64,000 nucleotides of DNA from Alistipes timonensis JC136 (GCF_900107675.1 NZ_FNRI01000002.1:434001-498000), one strand, 5' to 3'. Positions 10,072-18,915 are shown, counted from the first letter of the stretch. The notes: generated by a model not told the origin, from the sequence alone. Translations and numbers: made by a program.

Positions 10072-11040
10072 TTATTCCATGTTGAAATCGACCAGGATGG
10101 GCCGATGGTCCGAAGGGTGCCAGAAATTCGCCAGCCCGTCCGGATCGCGGACCGGATCGGTGAAAGCGTCCGTAATCACCTCGGCATGCGTGATCCGGTC
10201 GCAGAGCGGGCGCGTGCAGTAGACGAAATCGATGCGCGCCTGTCCGTGGATCGTGGTCTTAAACTCCCCGGAGTAGCGCTCGCCGATAACGTCCGCATAG
10301 GGCGTGTTCTGCAGGATGTAGTCGTGCACCAGCAGGCGGGTGTCGTCCTCGGGATAGCCGTAAACCGCATTGTCGACGCGCGAGCGGGCGTTGAAGTCGC
10401 CCATCATCATCCACAACTGATCCTCCGCACCCGGAACCGACCCGATCGTGTGCCGGCAAATGTACTCGATCTCCATGCGTCGGTATTTGTCGCCGCCGTG
10501 TTCGGCCCGGCTCGCCTCGCGGTCCTCCGCCCCGAAGGCATACGCCTGCGGCCATGTGTGGAGCGTCACGATATGGACCGTCCTGCCGTTCTTCTCGATG
10601 CGCGCCCAGCCGCAGCCGTGGCTGACGACGCTGTCGGGCTGCGACCCGACGATGCGTTCGACGTTCTCGATCGGATATTTCGACGTGATGACCTGCGGGA
10701 AGTTGTCCCGGTGGCCGCCCTTGTACCAGTATTTGTGACCGTAACGGGCGGCGAGTTCGCCCCAATTATCGGTCAGGTAACGATCCGCAGGGTCCATTTT
10801 TTCAGCGGAACCCGTTTTGTAGTTCGATTGGGCCTCGCACCAGACGCAGACATCGGGGTCGTATTCCCGGACCCAGGCGACGAAATTGTCGTAGTTGTTG
10901 CCCTGATCGGACCACATGCCGTTCTGGATGTTCCAATAGAGCAGACGCATGTTGTCCGTCCGTTCGCTGCCGCACCCGGCCAGCAGCGCCGCAGCCAGCA
11001 GCGCCGTCCAAATCCGAAAAAAAGTTTTTCCCTGCATCAT
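10072..11040 (-). CDS. Endonuclease/exonuclease/phosphatase (EEP) family lipoprotein inside the pur operon
   Basis: The 322-residue product has a signal sequence with lipobox LLAGC (Cys23), so it should be an exported lipoprotein. The EEP fold is shown by LLYWNIQNG near the start, the central GDFNARS and the C-terminal SDHRPIL, which carry the catalytic Asn, Asp and His residues. EEP enzymes cleave phosphodiesters or phosphomonoesters in nucleic acids, inositol phosphates or lipids; the substrate cannot be read here. It sits between purL (10 bases) and purC (38 bases) on the same strand. A surface hydrolase in a de novo purine operon is odd; nucleic-acid scavenging is a possible link but is inference. 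Confidence 0.8.
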   Translation of the reverse strand: MMQGKTFFRIWTALLAAALLAGCGSERTDNMRLLYWNIQNGMWSDQGNNYDNFVAWVREYDPDVCVWCEAQSNYKTGSAEKMDPADRYLTDNWGELAARYGHKYWYKGGHRDNFPQVITSKYPIENVERIVGSQPDSVVSHGCGWARIEKNGRTVHIVTLHTWPQAYAFGAEDREASRAEHGGDKYRRMEIEYICRHTIGSVPGAEDQLWMMMGDFNARSRVDNAVYGYPEDDTRLLVHDYILQNTPYADVIGERYSGEFKTTIHGQARIDFVYCTRPLCDRITHAEVITDAFTDPVRDPDGLANFWHPSDHRPILVDFNME

Positions 11041-11050
11041 CGTTCGTGTT

Positions 11051-14000
11051 TTATTTTTTGCGGAAATAATTCACGGCATTCGAGAACAACGACTGCTCCT
11101 TGTTGCCGGCGATATTCTTGAAAAGGTTCTTCTCGTAACGCTCCGTATGGCCCATCTTGCCCAAAATCTGTCCGTTGCGCGAAACGAGGCCCTCGATGGC
11201 GTACTGCGAACCGTTGGGGTTACAGGGCGCTTCGGCCGTCGGATTGCCGTCGGCGTCGGCGTACTGGAAAGCCACCTGCCCGTTGGCGAAAAGCTCTTTG
11301 GCCAGCTCCTCGCTCACCACGAACTTGCCCTCGCCGTGGCTGACGGCAATCGAGTGCAGGTCACCCGGCCGGAAGCCCGCGAGCCACGGCGACGCGGTTG
11401 TGGCGACGCGCGTCGTGACGATCTGCGAGATGTGGCGGTTGATGTCGTTGCGGAAGAGCGTCGGCGAATCCTTGGTCACCATGCCCAGGCGTCCATAGGG
11501 CAGCAGTCCCGATTTCACCAACGCCTGGAAACCGTTGCAGATGCCCAGGATCAGGCCCCCGCGGTCGATCAGCGCGTGGATTTCATCGCGGATATCTTTA
11601 TTGTTCAGCACGTTCACAATGAACTTCGCACTTCCGTCGGGTTCGTCGCCTGACGAGAAGCCGCCGCTCAGCACGAAGATATGCGCCCGGCGGATATGCT
11701 CCTTCATCTCAGCGATCGAGCGCAGGATGTCGTCGCCGCCGATGTTGCACAGCACGCTCATCTCGACCTCGGCGCCCGCCTTGCGGAACGCCTTGGCGGT
11801 GTCGTAGTCGCAGTTCGTGCCGGGGAACACCGGGATATAGACCTGCGGATGCTCCACCGCCTCGCCCGGATAGACGAACGTCTTCGGGGCGGGTGCGGAG
11901 GTCATCACCGTCGCGGTGTTCCGGCCCTTGTCCGGATAGACCGCCGCGAATTTCTCCGTATTGGCCTTGTAAAGCTCCTCGAGCGGCATCTTCACGCCGT
12001 TGACCGTCAACGCCTCCTCGGCGACGGTGAAGCCCAGCTGCTCGGCATACGGGTATTCTAACGTACCCTCGCACTCGACGAGGATCGAGCCGTAGCTGTA
12101 TTCGTAGAGTTTCGCCTCGTCCATCGTCACCTCGGCGCCGATGCCGTTGCCGAAAGCCATCTTAGCCAATCCTTCGGCCACACCGCCGAAGCCGACGGAC
12201 CACGCCGAGAGAATCTTTCCGGCCTCGATCTGCGAGCTGACGAACGTAAAGTTCTCCTTCAGCTGCGCCGTGTCGGGCATCCGGCACTCCAGCGGCGTAT
12301 GGCGAATGAGATAGATACGGTGTCCGGCCCCTTTGAGGTCGGTCGAAATGACCGTCCGCGCATCGACCGTCGTGATGCCGAAAGCCATCAGCATCGGCGG
12401 CACGTTGATCTGCTGGAAGGTTCCCGACATCGAGTCCTTGCCGCCGATCGAGGGCAGTCCCAGCTCGACCTGCATCTTCAGGGCGCCCAGCAGCGCGCTG
12501 AGGGGCTTGCCCCACGACTCGGGATTCTTGGTCATGCGCTCGAAATACTCCTGATAGGAGTAGCGCATCCTGTCATACCGCGCACCCGCAGCCACGACCT
12601 TCGCGGCGGCCTCCACAACGGCGTAAGCCGCACCGTGGTAGGGGCTCCACGAAGCCACATAAGGGTTGTAGCCGAAAGCCATGACGCTGGCCGTGTCGGT
12701 ATATCCGTCGGTCGGGAGTTTCTGCACCGAAACCTGCGTCTCGCTGCGCTGCATGCGGCCGCCGAAGGGCATCAGCACCGTGGAACGGCCGATCGTCGAG
12801 TCGAACATCTCGATCAGGCCCCGCTGCGAGACGACGTTATTGTCTTTCAAATTATTCACAAACCGCTCGGCAAGGCTCTCCCCCGCCACTTCGCGGACGA
12901 AAGGATCGCGGTTCTCGACCTCCCCGATCTTGGCCTCGGCATAGTGTTTCGCTCCGGCGCTGTCGATGAATTCGCGGCTGAGGTCCACGACCTTGCGGTC
13001 GCCGTTGAACATCCGCATCCGCGCCGTGTCCGTCACGTCGGCCACGTGCACCGCCTCGATATTCTCCTCGCGGCAGTAACCCATGAACTCCTCCATGTCC
13101 TTCGCCTCGATGACCACCGACATGCGCTCCTGCGACTCGCTGATAGCCAGCTCCGTGGAATTCAGTCCGCTGTATTTGGTCTTCACGCGGTCGAGGTAGA
13201 TGTCCAGTCCGTCGGCCAGCTCGCCGATGGCGACGCTGACGCCGCCGGCGCCGAAATCGTTCGATTTTTTGACGAGGCGCGTCACCTCCGGACGGCGGAA
13301 CAGCCTCTCCAACTTGCGCTCCTCGGGGGCGTTGCCCTTCTGCACCTCGCTGCCGCACGTTTCGAGCGACTTCACGTTGTGCTCCTTCGACGAGCCCGTG
13401 GCTCCGCCGATGCCGTCGCGGCCCGTGCGGCCGCCGAACATGATGATCCTGTCGCCGGGAGCGGGACGCTCGCGGCGCACGTTCGCAGCCTTCACGGCCC
13501 CCACCACGGCCCCCACCTCGAGGCGCTTGGCCACATAGTCGTCGTGGTAAATCTCCCGCACGTGGGTCGTCGCCAGACCGATCTGGTTGCCGTAGCTCGA
13601 ATAGCCGGCCGCGGCCTTCTTCGAAATGACGCTCTGCGGCAGTTTGCCCGGAAGGGTCTCGGAAACCGGCAGGTAGATATTTCCGGCACCCGTCACGCGC
13701 ATCGCCTGATAGACGTAGCTGCGTCCCGACAGCGGGTCGCGGATGGCGCCGCCCAGACAGGTCGAAGCCCCGCCGAAGGGTTCGATCTCCGTGGGGTGGT
13801 TATGGGTTTCGTTCTTAAATTGCAGGAGCCATTTTTCGGTCTGCCCGTCGACATCCACGTCGATATAGACCGAGCAGGCATTATTCTCCTCCGAGACCTC
13901 CATATCGTCCAACAGCCCCTTCTGCTTCAGGTAGCGGGCGCCGATCGTCGCCATGTCCATCAGGCAGAGGCTCTTGTGCTCACGGCCCAACTCGCGGCGG

Positions 14001-14764
14001 ATGCGCAGGTACAGCGCCAGCGAATCCTCGATCTCCGCCTTGGCGAACGACTCCTCGACGGTGATGCCCTCCAGTTCGGTCGTGAAGGTCGTGTGGCGGC
14101 AGTGGTCGCTCCAATAGGTGTCGAGAATGCGCAGTTCGGTCTCATAGGGATCGCGGCCCTCGGCGCGGAAATACTTCACCACCTCGCGCAGGTCGTCGTC
14201 GTTCATCGCCAGCCCCATCCGCTTGCAGTAGGGCTCCAACTCCGCATCCGTCATCTCCCGGAAACCCTCCAATACCTCGACGGGCTTCACCTCGGCCTGC
14301 TCCATGTCGCTCAGCACCGCGAGGTTTTTCTCGCGCGACTCCACGGCGTTGATGTAATAATGGCGGATCTTCTCCAGCTCGGCATCGGTCACCTTGTCGT
14401 CGAACAGCAGCAGCTTCGACGAACGGATGTTGACCTGGGCCTCGGGGTCGATCAGCCGCACACAGTCGACAGCCGACGCGGCGCGCTGGTCGAACTGCCC
14501 GGGCAAGTACTCTACGGCGATGTATTTGCGGCCCGTGAGGTCGCACGTGTCGGTCACGGAGTCGGTCACCACCTCGCCGAAAACCGTGTAGCGGCTCTTC
14601 TCCAGCAGTTCCCCGCTGAAGCCGAATAGGTCGTAGACGCAGAGCAGGCGCACTTCGCCCAGTTCCAGATTCAGGTTGGCATTCAGCTCCCGGCGCAGGC
14701 TCTCGGCCTCGACCCGGAAGCGGGGCAGTTTTTCTACGAAAATACGATAGTCAGTCGTGTTCAT
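11051..14764 (-). CDS. purL: Phosphoribosylformylglycinamidine synthase, large single-chain form
   Basis: PurL converts FGAR, ATP and glutamine to FGAM. At 1237 residues it is the fused form, with synthetase halves and a C-terminal class I glutaminase, so no separate purS or purQ is needed. The glutaminase part shows GGFSSGDEPDG, the nucleophile Cys in ILGICNGFQ, and SHGEGKF. NETHNHPTEIEPFGGA is the conserved synthetase segment. It follows purK by 16 bases. Confidence 0.96.
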   Translation of the reverse strand: MNTTDYRIFVEKLPRFRVEAESLRRELNANLNLELGEVRLLCVYDLFGFSGELLEKSRYTVFGEVVTDSVTDTCDLTGRKYIAVEYLPGQFDQRAASAVDCVRLIDPEAQVNIRSSKLLLFDDKVTDAELEKIRHYYINAVESREKNLAVLSDMEQAEVKPVEVLEGFREMTDAELEPYCKRMGLAMNDDDLREVVKYFRAEGRDPYETELRILDTYWSDHCRHTTFTTELEGITVEESFAKAEIEDSLALYLRIRRELGREHKSLCLMDMATIGARYLKQKGLLDDMEVSEENNACSVYIDVDVDGQTEKWLLQFKNETHNHPTEIEPFGGASTCLGGAIRDPLSGRSYVYQAMRVTGAGNIYLPVSETLPGKLPQSVISKKAAAGYSSYGNQIGLATTHVREIYHDDYVAKRLEVGAVVGAVKAANVRRERPAPGDRIIMFGGRTGRDGIGGATGSSKEHNVKSLETCGSEVQKGNAPEERKLERLFRRPEVTRLVKKSNDFGAGGVSVAIGELADGLDIYLDRVKTKYSGLNSTELAISESQERMSVVIEAKDMEEFMGYCREENIEAVHVADVTDTARMRMFNGDRKVVDLSREFIDSAGAKHYAEAKIGEVENRDPFVREVAGESLAERFVNNLKDNNVVSQRGLIEMFDSTIGRSTVLMPFGGRMQRSETQVSVQKLPTDGYTDTASVMAFGYNPYVASWSPYHGAAYAVVEAAAKVVAAGARYDRMRYSYQEYFERMTKNPESWGKPLSALLGALKMQVELGLPSIGGKDSMSGTFQQINVPPMLMAFGITTVDARTVISTDLKGAGHRIYLIRHTPLECRMPDTAQLKENFTFVSSQIEAGKILSAWSVGFGGVAEGLAKMAFGNGIGAEVTMDEAKLYEYSYGSILVECEGTLEYPYAEQLGFTVAEEALTVNGVKMPLEELYKANTEKFAAVYPDKGRNTATVMTSAPAPKTFVYPGEAVEHPQVYIPVFPGTNCDYDTAKAFRKAGAEVEMSVLCNIGGDDILRSIAEMKEHIRRAHIFVLSGGFSSGDEPDGSAKFIVNVLNNKDIRDEIHALIDRGGLILGICNGFQALVKSGLLPYGRLGMVTKDSPTLFRNDINRHISQIVTTRVATTASPWLAGFRPGDLHSIAVSHGEGKFVVSEELAKELFANGQVAFQYADADGNPTAEAPCNPNGSQYAIEGLVSRNGQILGKMGHTERYEKNLFKNIAGNKEQSLFSNAVNYFRKK

Positions 14765-14780
14765 TTTATCTTGTTTGCAC

Positions 14781-15872
14781 TTATTTTACAAATCGTTCGG
14801 CCCATTCGCCGGCATACTCCCCGGCATCCATACCGACAAAAGTAATGTGGCCCATCTTGCGTTTGGGACGGCTCTCCGTCTTGCCGTAAAGGTGGACGTA
14901 AACGCCGTCGCGGTTCTCCGCAGCGACCTTTTCAGCCGCTTCGAGATCCTGCCCCAGGATATTCTTCATCACCGTAGGCGCCACCAGCCGCGGCTCCTGC
15001 AAGGGTTCTCCGACGAGATAGCGCACCAGTTCGCGGAACTGGTTCGTGGTCGAACCCTCGATGGTGTAGTGTCCCGAGTTGTGGGGACGCGGAGCCATCT
15101 CGTTGAAATAGAACTCATCGCCTTTGATGAAATACTCGATGGCCAGGATGCCCCGGTAGCCGCAGTCGCGCATGAAGCGTTCGCTCGCGCACTTCATCCG
15201 CTCCAACACCAGCGGATCAGCCTCGGCGGGCACGATACAGAGGTCGAGGATTCCGTCGCGGTGGATGTTGCGCCCCACCGGAAAGCTCACCACCTGCTCC
15301 GCGTCGGCGACCATCACGATGCTGGCTTCGGAATCGAAACGCACGAACTCCTCCAGAATGCAGGGCACCGCCAGCAGCGGCAGGGCCCGCTCGATATCGG
15401 CCTCGGTTTTCAGCACCAGCTGTCCGTGGCCGTCGTACCCCAGCGTGCGGGTTTTCAGCACGGCGGGCAATCCCAGCTCCTTCACGGCTGCCCGCAGCGA
15501 CGCTTCGTCGTCCACGGCGGCGAAGCCGGGCGTGCGAAGCCCGTGGTCGCGGGCGTTGGTCTTCTCACGCAGGCGGTCCTGCGAATCATACAGGGGTTTG
15601 TAACCCTGCGGGATGTTGTATTTTTCGCACAGCGGGATCAGAATCTCTCCCGGCACATTTTCAAATTCGTAGGTCACCGCGTCGCTGCGGCGGCACAACT
15701 CCTCGAGCGCCACGGCATCGTCGTAAGCCGCCACGATATGCTCGTCGCAAACCCTGAACGCCGGGGCGTCCGGAGCCGGATCGAGGCTTATGGTGCGCAC
15801 GCCCAATTCCCGCGCCTGCTCCGCGATCATCAGCCCCAACTGGCCTCCGCCTATGATACCGATGGTCTTCAT
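14781..15872 (-). CDS. purK: 5-(carboxyamino)imidazole ribonucleotide synthase
   Basis: PurK carboxylates AIR with ATP and bicarbonate to N5-CAIR, which PurE rearranges. The 363-residue ATP-grasp protein starts MKTIGIIGGGQLGLM, with NSGHYTIEGSTTNQFRE near the C-terminus. The start at 15872 overlaps the purE stop as TAATG. The same frame stays open far upstream through purE, but that extension is only a shadow of purE and its leader. Confidence 0.95.
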   Translation of the reverse strand: MKTIGIIGGGQLGLMIAEQARELGVRTISLDPAPDAPAFRVCDEHIVAAYDDAVALEELCRRSDAVTYEFENVPGEILIPLCEKYNIPQGYKPLYDSQDRLREKTNARDHGLRTPGFAAVDDEASLRAAVKELGLPAVLKTRTLGYDGHGQLVLKTEADIERALPLLAVPCILEEFVRFDSEASIVMVADAEQVVSFPVGRNIHRDGILDLCIVPAEADPLVLERMKCASERFMRDCGYRGILAIEYFIKGDEFYFNEMAPRPHNSGHYTIEGSTTNQFRELVRYLVGEPLQEPRLVAPTVMKNILGQDLEAAEKVAAENRDGVYVHLYGKTESRPKRKMGHITFVGMDAGEYAGEWAERFVK

Positions 15873-16339
15873 TACAGCTCGGCTTTGAGTACGTCGGCAG
15901 TCTGTTTGGCGCGGAAGGCGTCGAGTTTCGCGGCCAGACCGGCGTCCTGCAGCGCAAGGATCGACACGGCGATCAGCGCGGCGTTCTTGGCTCCGTTGAT
16001 GGCCGTCGTGGCCACGGGAACGCCCGCGGGCATCTGCACGATCGACAACAGCGAGTCCAGTCCGTTCAGGGCCCGCGATTTCACGGGAACGCCCACCACG
16101 GGCAGCGGGGTCATCGAAGCCACCATGCCCGGCAGGTGCGCGGCGCCCCCGGCCCCGGCGATAATCACGCCGATACCGCGTTCGCGGGCCGTCTTGGCGT
16201 ATTCGCACAGCAGATCGGGCGTGCGGTGTGCGCTGACCACCCGTTTCTCGAAATCCACGCCGAACGCTTCGAGCGTCGAAACCGCCTCGGACATCACTTC
16301 GTAATCGCTCACAGAGCCCATAATCACGCCTACTTTCAT
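15872..16339 (-). CDS. purE: N5-carboxyaminoimidazole ribonucleotide mutase (class I)
   Basis: PurE moves the carboxylate of N5-CAIR to form CAIR. The 155-residue product has GSVSDYEVM (phosphate loop), SAHRTPDLL with the catalytic His, and GAGGAAHLPGMVA. Its pairing with purK supports the mutase class. It is the first structural gene of the operon and lies about 340 bases downstream of the predicted promoter, behind a structured leader that holds a small ORF. Confidence 0.95.
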   Translation of the reverse strand: MKVGVIMGSVSDYEVMSEAVSTLEAFGVDFEKRVVSAHRTPDLLCEYAKTARERGIGVIIAGAGGAAHLPGMVASMTPLPVVGVPVKSRALNGLDSLLSIVQMPAGVPVATTAINGAKNAALIAVSILALQDAGLAAKLDAFRAKQTADVLKAEL

Positions 16340-16472
16340 ATAAATTCGCTTTAATTCGTTCGTTCAAAACCCGTCTCTCAGACGGAGGAAGCGCAAAACC
16401 CGCCCCAGAAACCCGACAACCGGCCACCGCCCCTGAAACCCGCCTCTTAGACGGGCGGCTCTTAGACGGGAA
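16340..16472 (-). promoter_or_regulatory. Repeat-rich, structured part of the purE leader
   Basis: Read on the minus strand, this stretch holds three variants of CCGTCTAAGAG and several GGCGGGTTT blocks. They can form small hairpins, for example CCGTCT-GAG-AGACGG about 30 bases before purE and CCGCC...GGCGG. Many of these arms could pair with each other or with the upstream 9-bp hairpin, so alternative folds are likely. No gene is seen. A control role is inferred. Confidence 0.4.
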
Positions 16473-16500
16473 ACCGCCACGACATTCCTGCCGTGGCGGT
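16473..16500 (-). promoter_or_regulatory. 9-bp hairpin just after the pur leader ORF
   Basis: ACCGCCACG and CGTGGCGGT pair perfectly around a 10-base loop. On the minus strand it begins 7 bases after the stop of the 47-codon leader ORF and is followed only by TTTCCC, so it is a weak terminator at best. It could be an attenuator or a ribosome-responsive switch. Confidence 0.5.
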
Positions 16501-16507
16501 CTTGTAT

Positions 16508-16651
16508 CTATCCGAGCATTCCACGAGCAGGCATCTGCTGCTTCGGGGAGTGTGCGGGCTGCATCTGCCGGCACGCCGACGAATAGAAGACAGCGGCTTG
16601 TCCCTGTCGTTTCTTTCGTTCGCGCTGGTCGATATTGCAAATGGGAATCAT
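16508..16651 (-). CDS. Candidate pur-operon leader ORF, 47 codons, glutamine-rich
   Basis: The frame starts with ATG at 16651, about 30 bases after the expected transcription start, and ends with TAG at 16510. The 47-residue product begins MIPICNIDQRERKKR and contains 7 Gln and 7 Arg, ending PARGMLG. I do not recognise a family. Its position between promoter and hairpin mirrors the pyr leader ORF in this window. Glutamine is the nitrogen donor for PurF and PurL, so the Gln codons may be meaningful, but this is speculation. Confidence 0.5.
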   Translation of the reverse strand: MIPICNIDQRERKKRQGQAAVFYSSACRQMQPAHSPKQQMPARGMLG

Positions 16652-16686
16652 CGGAGTTAACCTAAACAGTTGTTAAAACAACGTTA

Positions 16687-16717
16687 CAAAAGTAACGCTT
16701 TCCGGCGTACTTTCAAA
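16687..16717 (-). promoter_or_regulatory. Promoter of the purine operon
   Basis: On the minus strand the -33 box TTTG (16717-16714) and the -7 box TACTTTTG (16694-16687) are separated by 19 bases, matching the Bacteroidetes housekeeping consensus TTTG/TAnnTTTG. Transcription should start near 16680. It lies just after pyrB, so pur and pyr are separate units although adjacent. Confidence 0.7.
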
Positions 16718-16761
16718 ATTCCCGGACAGATTCTATCGACAATTTATCCACATTCACGGCA

Positions 16762-17853
16762 TCAATCCTGCCGGGCCTTCGCCTCGCAGTAGGCGCAGCG
16801 GCAGGTGCCGTCCGCCTGGCGGTGGAAAAGCCGGTCCACATCCTCCGTGGCAGAGATGCAGCGGCGGTTCGGACACTCGTATTCGTTCACGACGTATTCC
16901 TCGCTGAAAACCGGAGTGCGGTCGAAGGGCTTGTTCTCGTCGGCCCAGCGCAGCAACGTATAGATCAGCGCCATGCGCACGAACTTGCCGTTTTCGACCT
17001 GCCGGAAATAGGCCGCACGGGGATCGTTGTCCACGGCCCGCGTGATCTCGTTGACGCGCGGCAGCGGATGGAGAATAATCATATCCTCCCTGGCGGTGGT
17101 GAGCTTTTCGGGGTTGAGTACGAAACTGTTCTTCACGCGGTCGAACTCCTCCTCGTCGAGGAAGCGCTCCTTCTGCACGCGCGTCATGTAGAGGATGTCC
17201 AGTTCGGGCATCACCTCCTCCATCGTGCGCACCTCGCGGAACTCGAGCTTCGAATTGACGCTCATCTCGTGCAGCATGTAGTCCGGCAGGCGCAGCTCCT
17301 CGGGCGAAATGAGGATCACCTTGATCCCCGAATAGCGCGACAGGGCCTTGATGAGCGAGTGCACCGTGCGGCCGAATTTCAGGTCGCCGCAGAAGCCGAT
17401 GGTCATGTTGTCGAAACGGCCCTTTTCGCGTTTGATCGTCAGCAGGTCCGTGAGGGTCTGCGTCGGGTGCGAGTGGCTGCCGTCGCCGGCGTTGATGACC
17501 GGGACGCCCGCATACTGCGAGGCCACGAGCGGCGCCCCCTCCTTGAAGTGGCGCATGGCGATAATGTCCGCAAAACAGCGGATCACGCGCACGGTGTCGG
17601 CCACCGTCTCGCCCTTGGAAACCGACGAGGAGTTGGCATCGGAAAAACCGATGACCTGCCCGCCCAGTTCGAGCATCGCCGCCGTGAAGCTCAGCCGGGT
17701 GCGGGTCGAGGGCTCGTAGAACAGCGTGGCCAGTTTCTTGCCCTTGCAGGCCTCGCTGTACTTGGCGCGGTTGGCGATGATGTCCTCCGCCAGGGCTACG
17801 ATCTGCTCGGTCTCTTCAACCGTGAGGTCGGTGGGATCAATCAAATGTCGCAT
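16762..17853 (-). CDS. pyrB: Aspartate carbamoyltransferase catalytic chain with a PyrI-like zinc-finger tail
   Basis: PyrB condenses carbamoyl phosphate and aspartate. Residues 1-305 are a normal catalytic chain: STRTR at 49-53, SKGE at 79-82, HPLPRVNEI at 262-270. The protein continues to 363 residues. The tail has YECPNRRC (Cys327, Cys332) and CRCAYC (Cys353, Cys356), the C-x4-C...C-x2-C pattern of the zinc domain of the regulatory chain PyrI. The nucleotide-binding N-terminal domain of PyrI is absent and no pyrI is seen in the window. The tail may stabilise the trimer or recruit a regulatory chain encoded elsewhere. It is the last gene of the pyr operon, 8 bases after pyrE. Confidence 0.93.
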   Translation of the reverse strand: MRHLIDPTDLTVEETEQIVALAEDIIANRAKYSEACKGKKLATLFYEPSTRTRLSFTAAMLELGGQVIGFSDANSSSVSKGETVADTVRVIRCFADIIAMRHFKEGAPLVASQYAGVPVINAGDGSHSHPTQTLTDLLTIKREKGRFDNMTIGFCGDLKFGRTVHSLIKALSRYSGIKVILISPEELRLPDYMLHEMSVNSKLEFREVRTMEEVMPELDILYMTRVQKERFLDEEEFDRVKNSFVLNPEKLTTAREDMIILHPLPRVNEITRAVDNDPRAAYFRQVENGKFVRMALIYTLLRWADENKPFDRTPVFSEEYVVNEYECPNRRCISATEDVDRLFHRQADGTCRCAYCEAKARQD

Positions 17854-17861
17854 GGTCCGGA

Positions 17862-18494
17862 CTATTTATTCATCCAACTCTCGTCCGAGGGATTATCGCG
17901 GAATTTCAGCAGCCGCGCCTTGTCCCCGGGTTCGATATACCCCTCCTCGGCAGCGACTTCCACGAGCGCGTCGAGGTTCGAAAGGCTGTAATTCACGACA
18001 TTCGCCTCTTTCATGCGGTCGAGGCCCTTCTTCATCCCGTAGGTGAAGATCGAAGCCACGCCCAGCACCTCGGCGCCCGCGGCGCGCAGCGCTTCGACGA
18101 CCTCGATGCACGAACCGCCCGTCGAGATGAGGTCCTCGATCACCACGACCTTCTGGCCCTTTTCCAGCTTGCCCTCGATCTGGTTGCCGCGTCCGTGGTC
18201 TTTCGAACCCGAGCGCACATAGCCCATCGGCAGGTCGAGGATCGTGGCCGTGATGGCCGCATGGGCGATGCCGGCCGTCGAGGTCCCCATCAGCACCTCG
18301 GCTTCGGGGAACTTCGTACGGACGATTTCGGCAAGGCCCGCCTCGACGTGTCCGCGGACGACGGGAGCCGTGAGCGTCAGCCGGTTATCGCAGTAAATCG
18401 GGCTTTTGATACCGCTCGCCCAGGTAAAAGGCTGTTCGGGACGCAGGAACACCGCGCCGATCGACAGCAAATCTTTCGCAATTGATTTCTCCAT
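17862..18494 (-). CDS. pyrE: Orotate phosphoribosyltransferase
   Basis: PyrE makes OMP from orotate and PRPP. The 210-residue product carries the PRPP loop VVVIEDLISTGGSC and the upstream segment RSGSKDHGRGNQIEG, which matches the flexible catalytic loop. It follows the glutaredoxin-like gene by 28 bases and precedes pyrB by 8. Confidence 0.95.
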   Translation of the reverse strand: MEKSIAKDLLSIGAVFLRPEQPFTWASGIKSPIYCDNRLTLTAPVVRGHVEAGLAEIVRTKFPEAEVLMGTSTAGIAHAAITATILDLPMGYVRSGSKDHGRGNQIEGKLEKGQKVVVIEDLISTGGSCIEVVEALRAAGAEVLGVASIFTYGMKKGLDRMKEANVVNYSLSNLDALVEVAAEEGYIEPGDKARLLKFRDNPSDESWMNK

Positions 18495-18522
18495 TTTTTA
18501 TCGTGTTTTTCGTTTTTTCGGG

Positions 18523-18783
18523 TTATTCGAGAGCCCGCCGCAAAATCTTCTCCACCTCTTCGGGATAGATGCCGCCCTCGTGGACTTTCACTCCGTCCAC
18601 ATAGAACGTCGGCACGTAGTAGTAGTCGAACGTGTCGGCAACGTCGGGCTGCTCCGACTCCTCGATCATCTCGATCCCGACGGCAGCCAGCTCCGGATGG
18701 GCGGCTTTCACCTCTTCGATGTAGCGCAGCGCCTTCTTGCAGAAGGGGCACGATTTCAGATAGAAAAGTTTTACCGGTTTCAT
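18523..18783 (-). CDS. Glutaredoxin/thioredoxin-like small protein in the pyr operon
   Basis: The 86-residue product begins MKPVKLFYLKSCPFCKKAL, with a CPFC redox motif at residues 12-15, and ends in a short helical region; YYYVPTFYVDG supplies the cis-Pro segment of the thioredoxin fold. It lies between pyrF and pyrE on the same strand and is probably co-transcribed. A link to pyrimidine synthesis is unclear; general thiol redox is the safest reading. Confidence 0.8.
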   Translation of the reverse strand: MKPVKLFYLKSCPFCKKALRYIEEVKAAHPELAAVGIEMIEESEQPDVADTFDYYYVPTFYVDGVKVHEGGIYPEEVEKILRRALE

Positions 18784-18838
18784 AAGCTATACAGTTTAAA
18801 GTAATTCGATAAATTGTCTTTTTACAAGGCCTGCAAAG

Positions 18839-18879
18839 TGCCGGACACGGAGTTTACAGCGGCAAACGAGCAGTCCGGC
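18839..18879. other. Inverted repeat in the pyrF - glutaredoxin gap
   Basis: The 132-base gap between the two genes contains GCCGGAC and GTCCGGC arms separated by 27 bases. No T-run or promoter box is evident. It may be a processing or stability element, or chance. Nothing else is seen between 18784 and 18915. Confidence 0.25.
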
Positions 18880-18915
18880 GACGACGCATAACGCCGTAAA
18901 AAGCGATTTTGCGAA

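Noticed and set aside
12299..14629. 776-codon plus-strand frame
   Set aside because: Antisense of purL with no recognisable motif; purL is clearly real.
16473..16500. Hairpin as the terminator of pyrB
   Set aside because: It lies downstream of the pur promoter and of the leader ORF, so it belongs to the pur leader; it also lacks a good T-run.
15873..16640. Upstream extension of the purK frame
   Set aside because: It overlaps purE and its leader in another phase; the purK family start fits exactly at 15872.
16340..16680. Purine riboswitch before purE
   Set aside because: I could not find the conserved three-way-junction core; a leader ORF with hairpins fits better.
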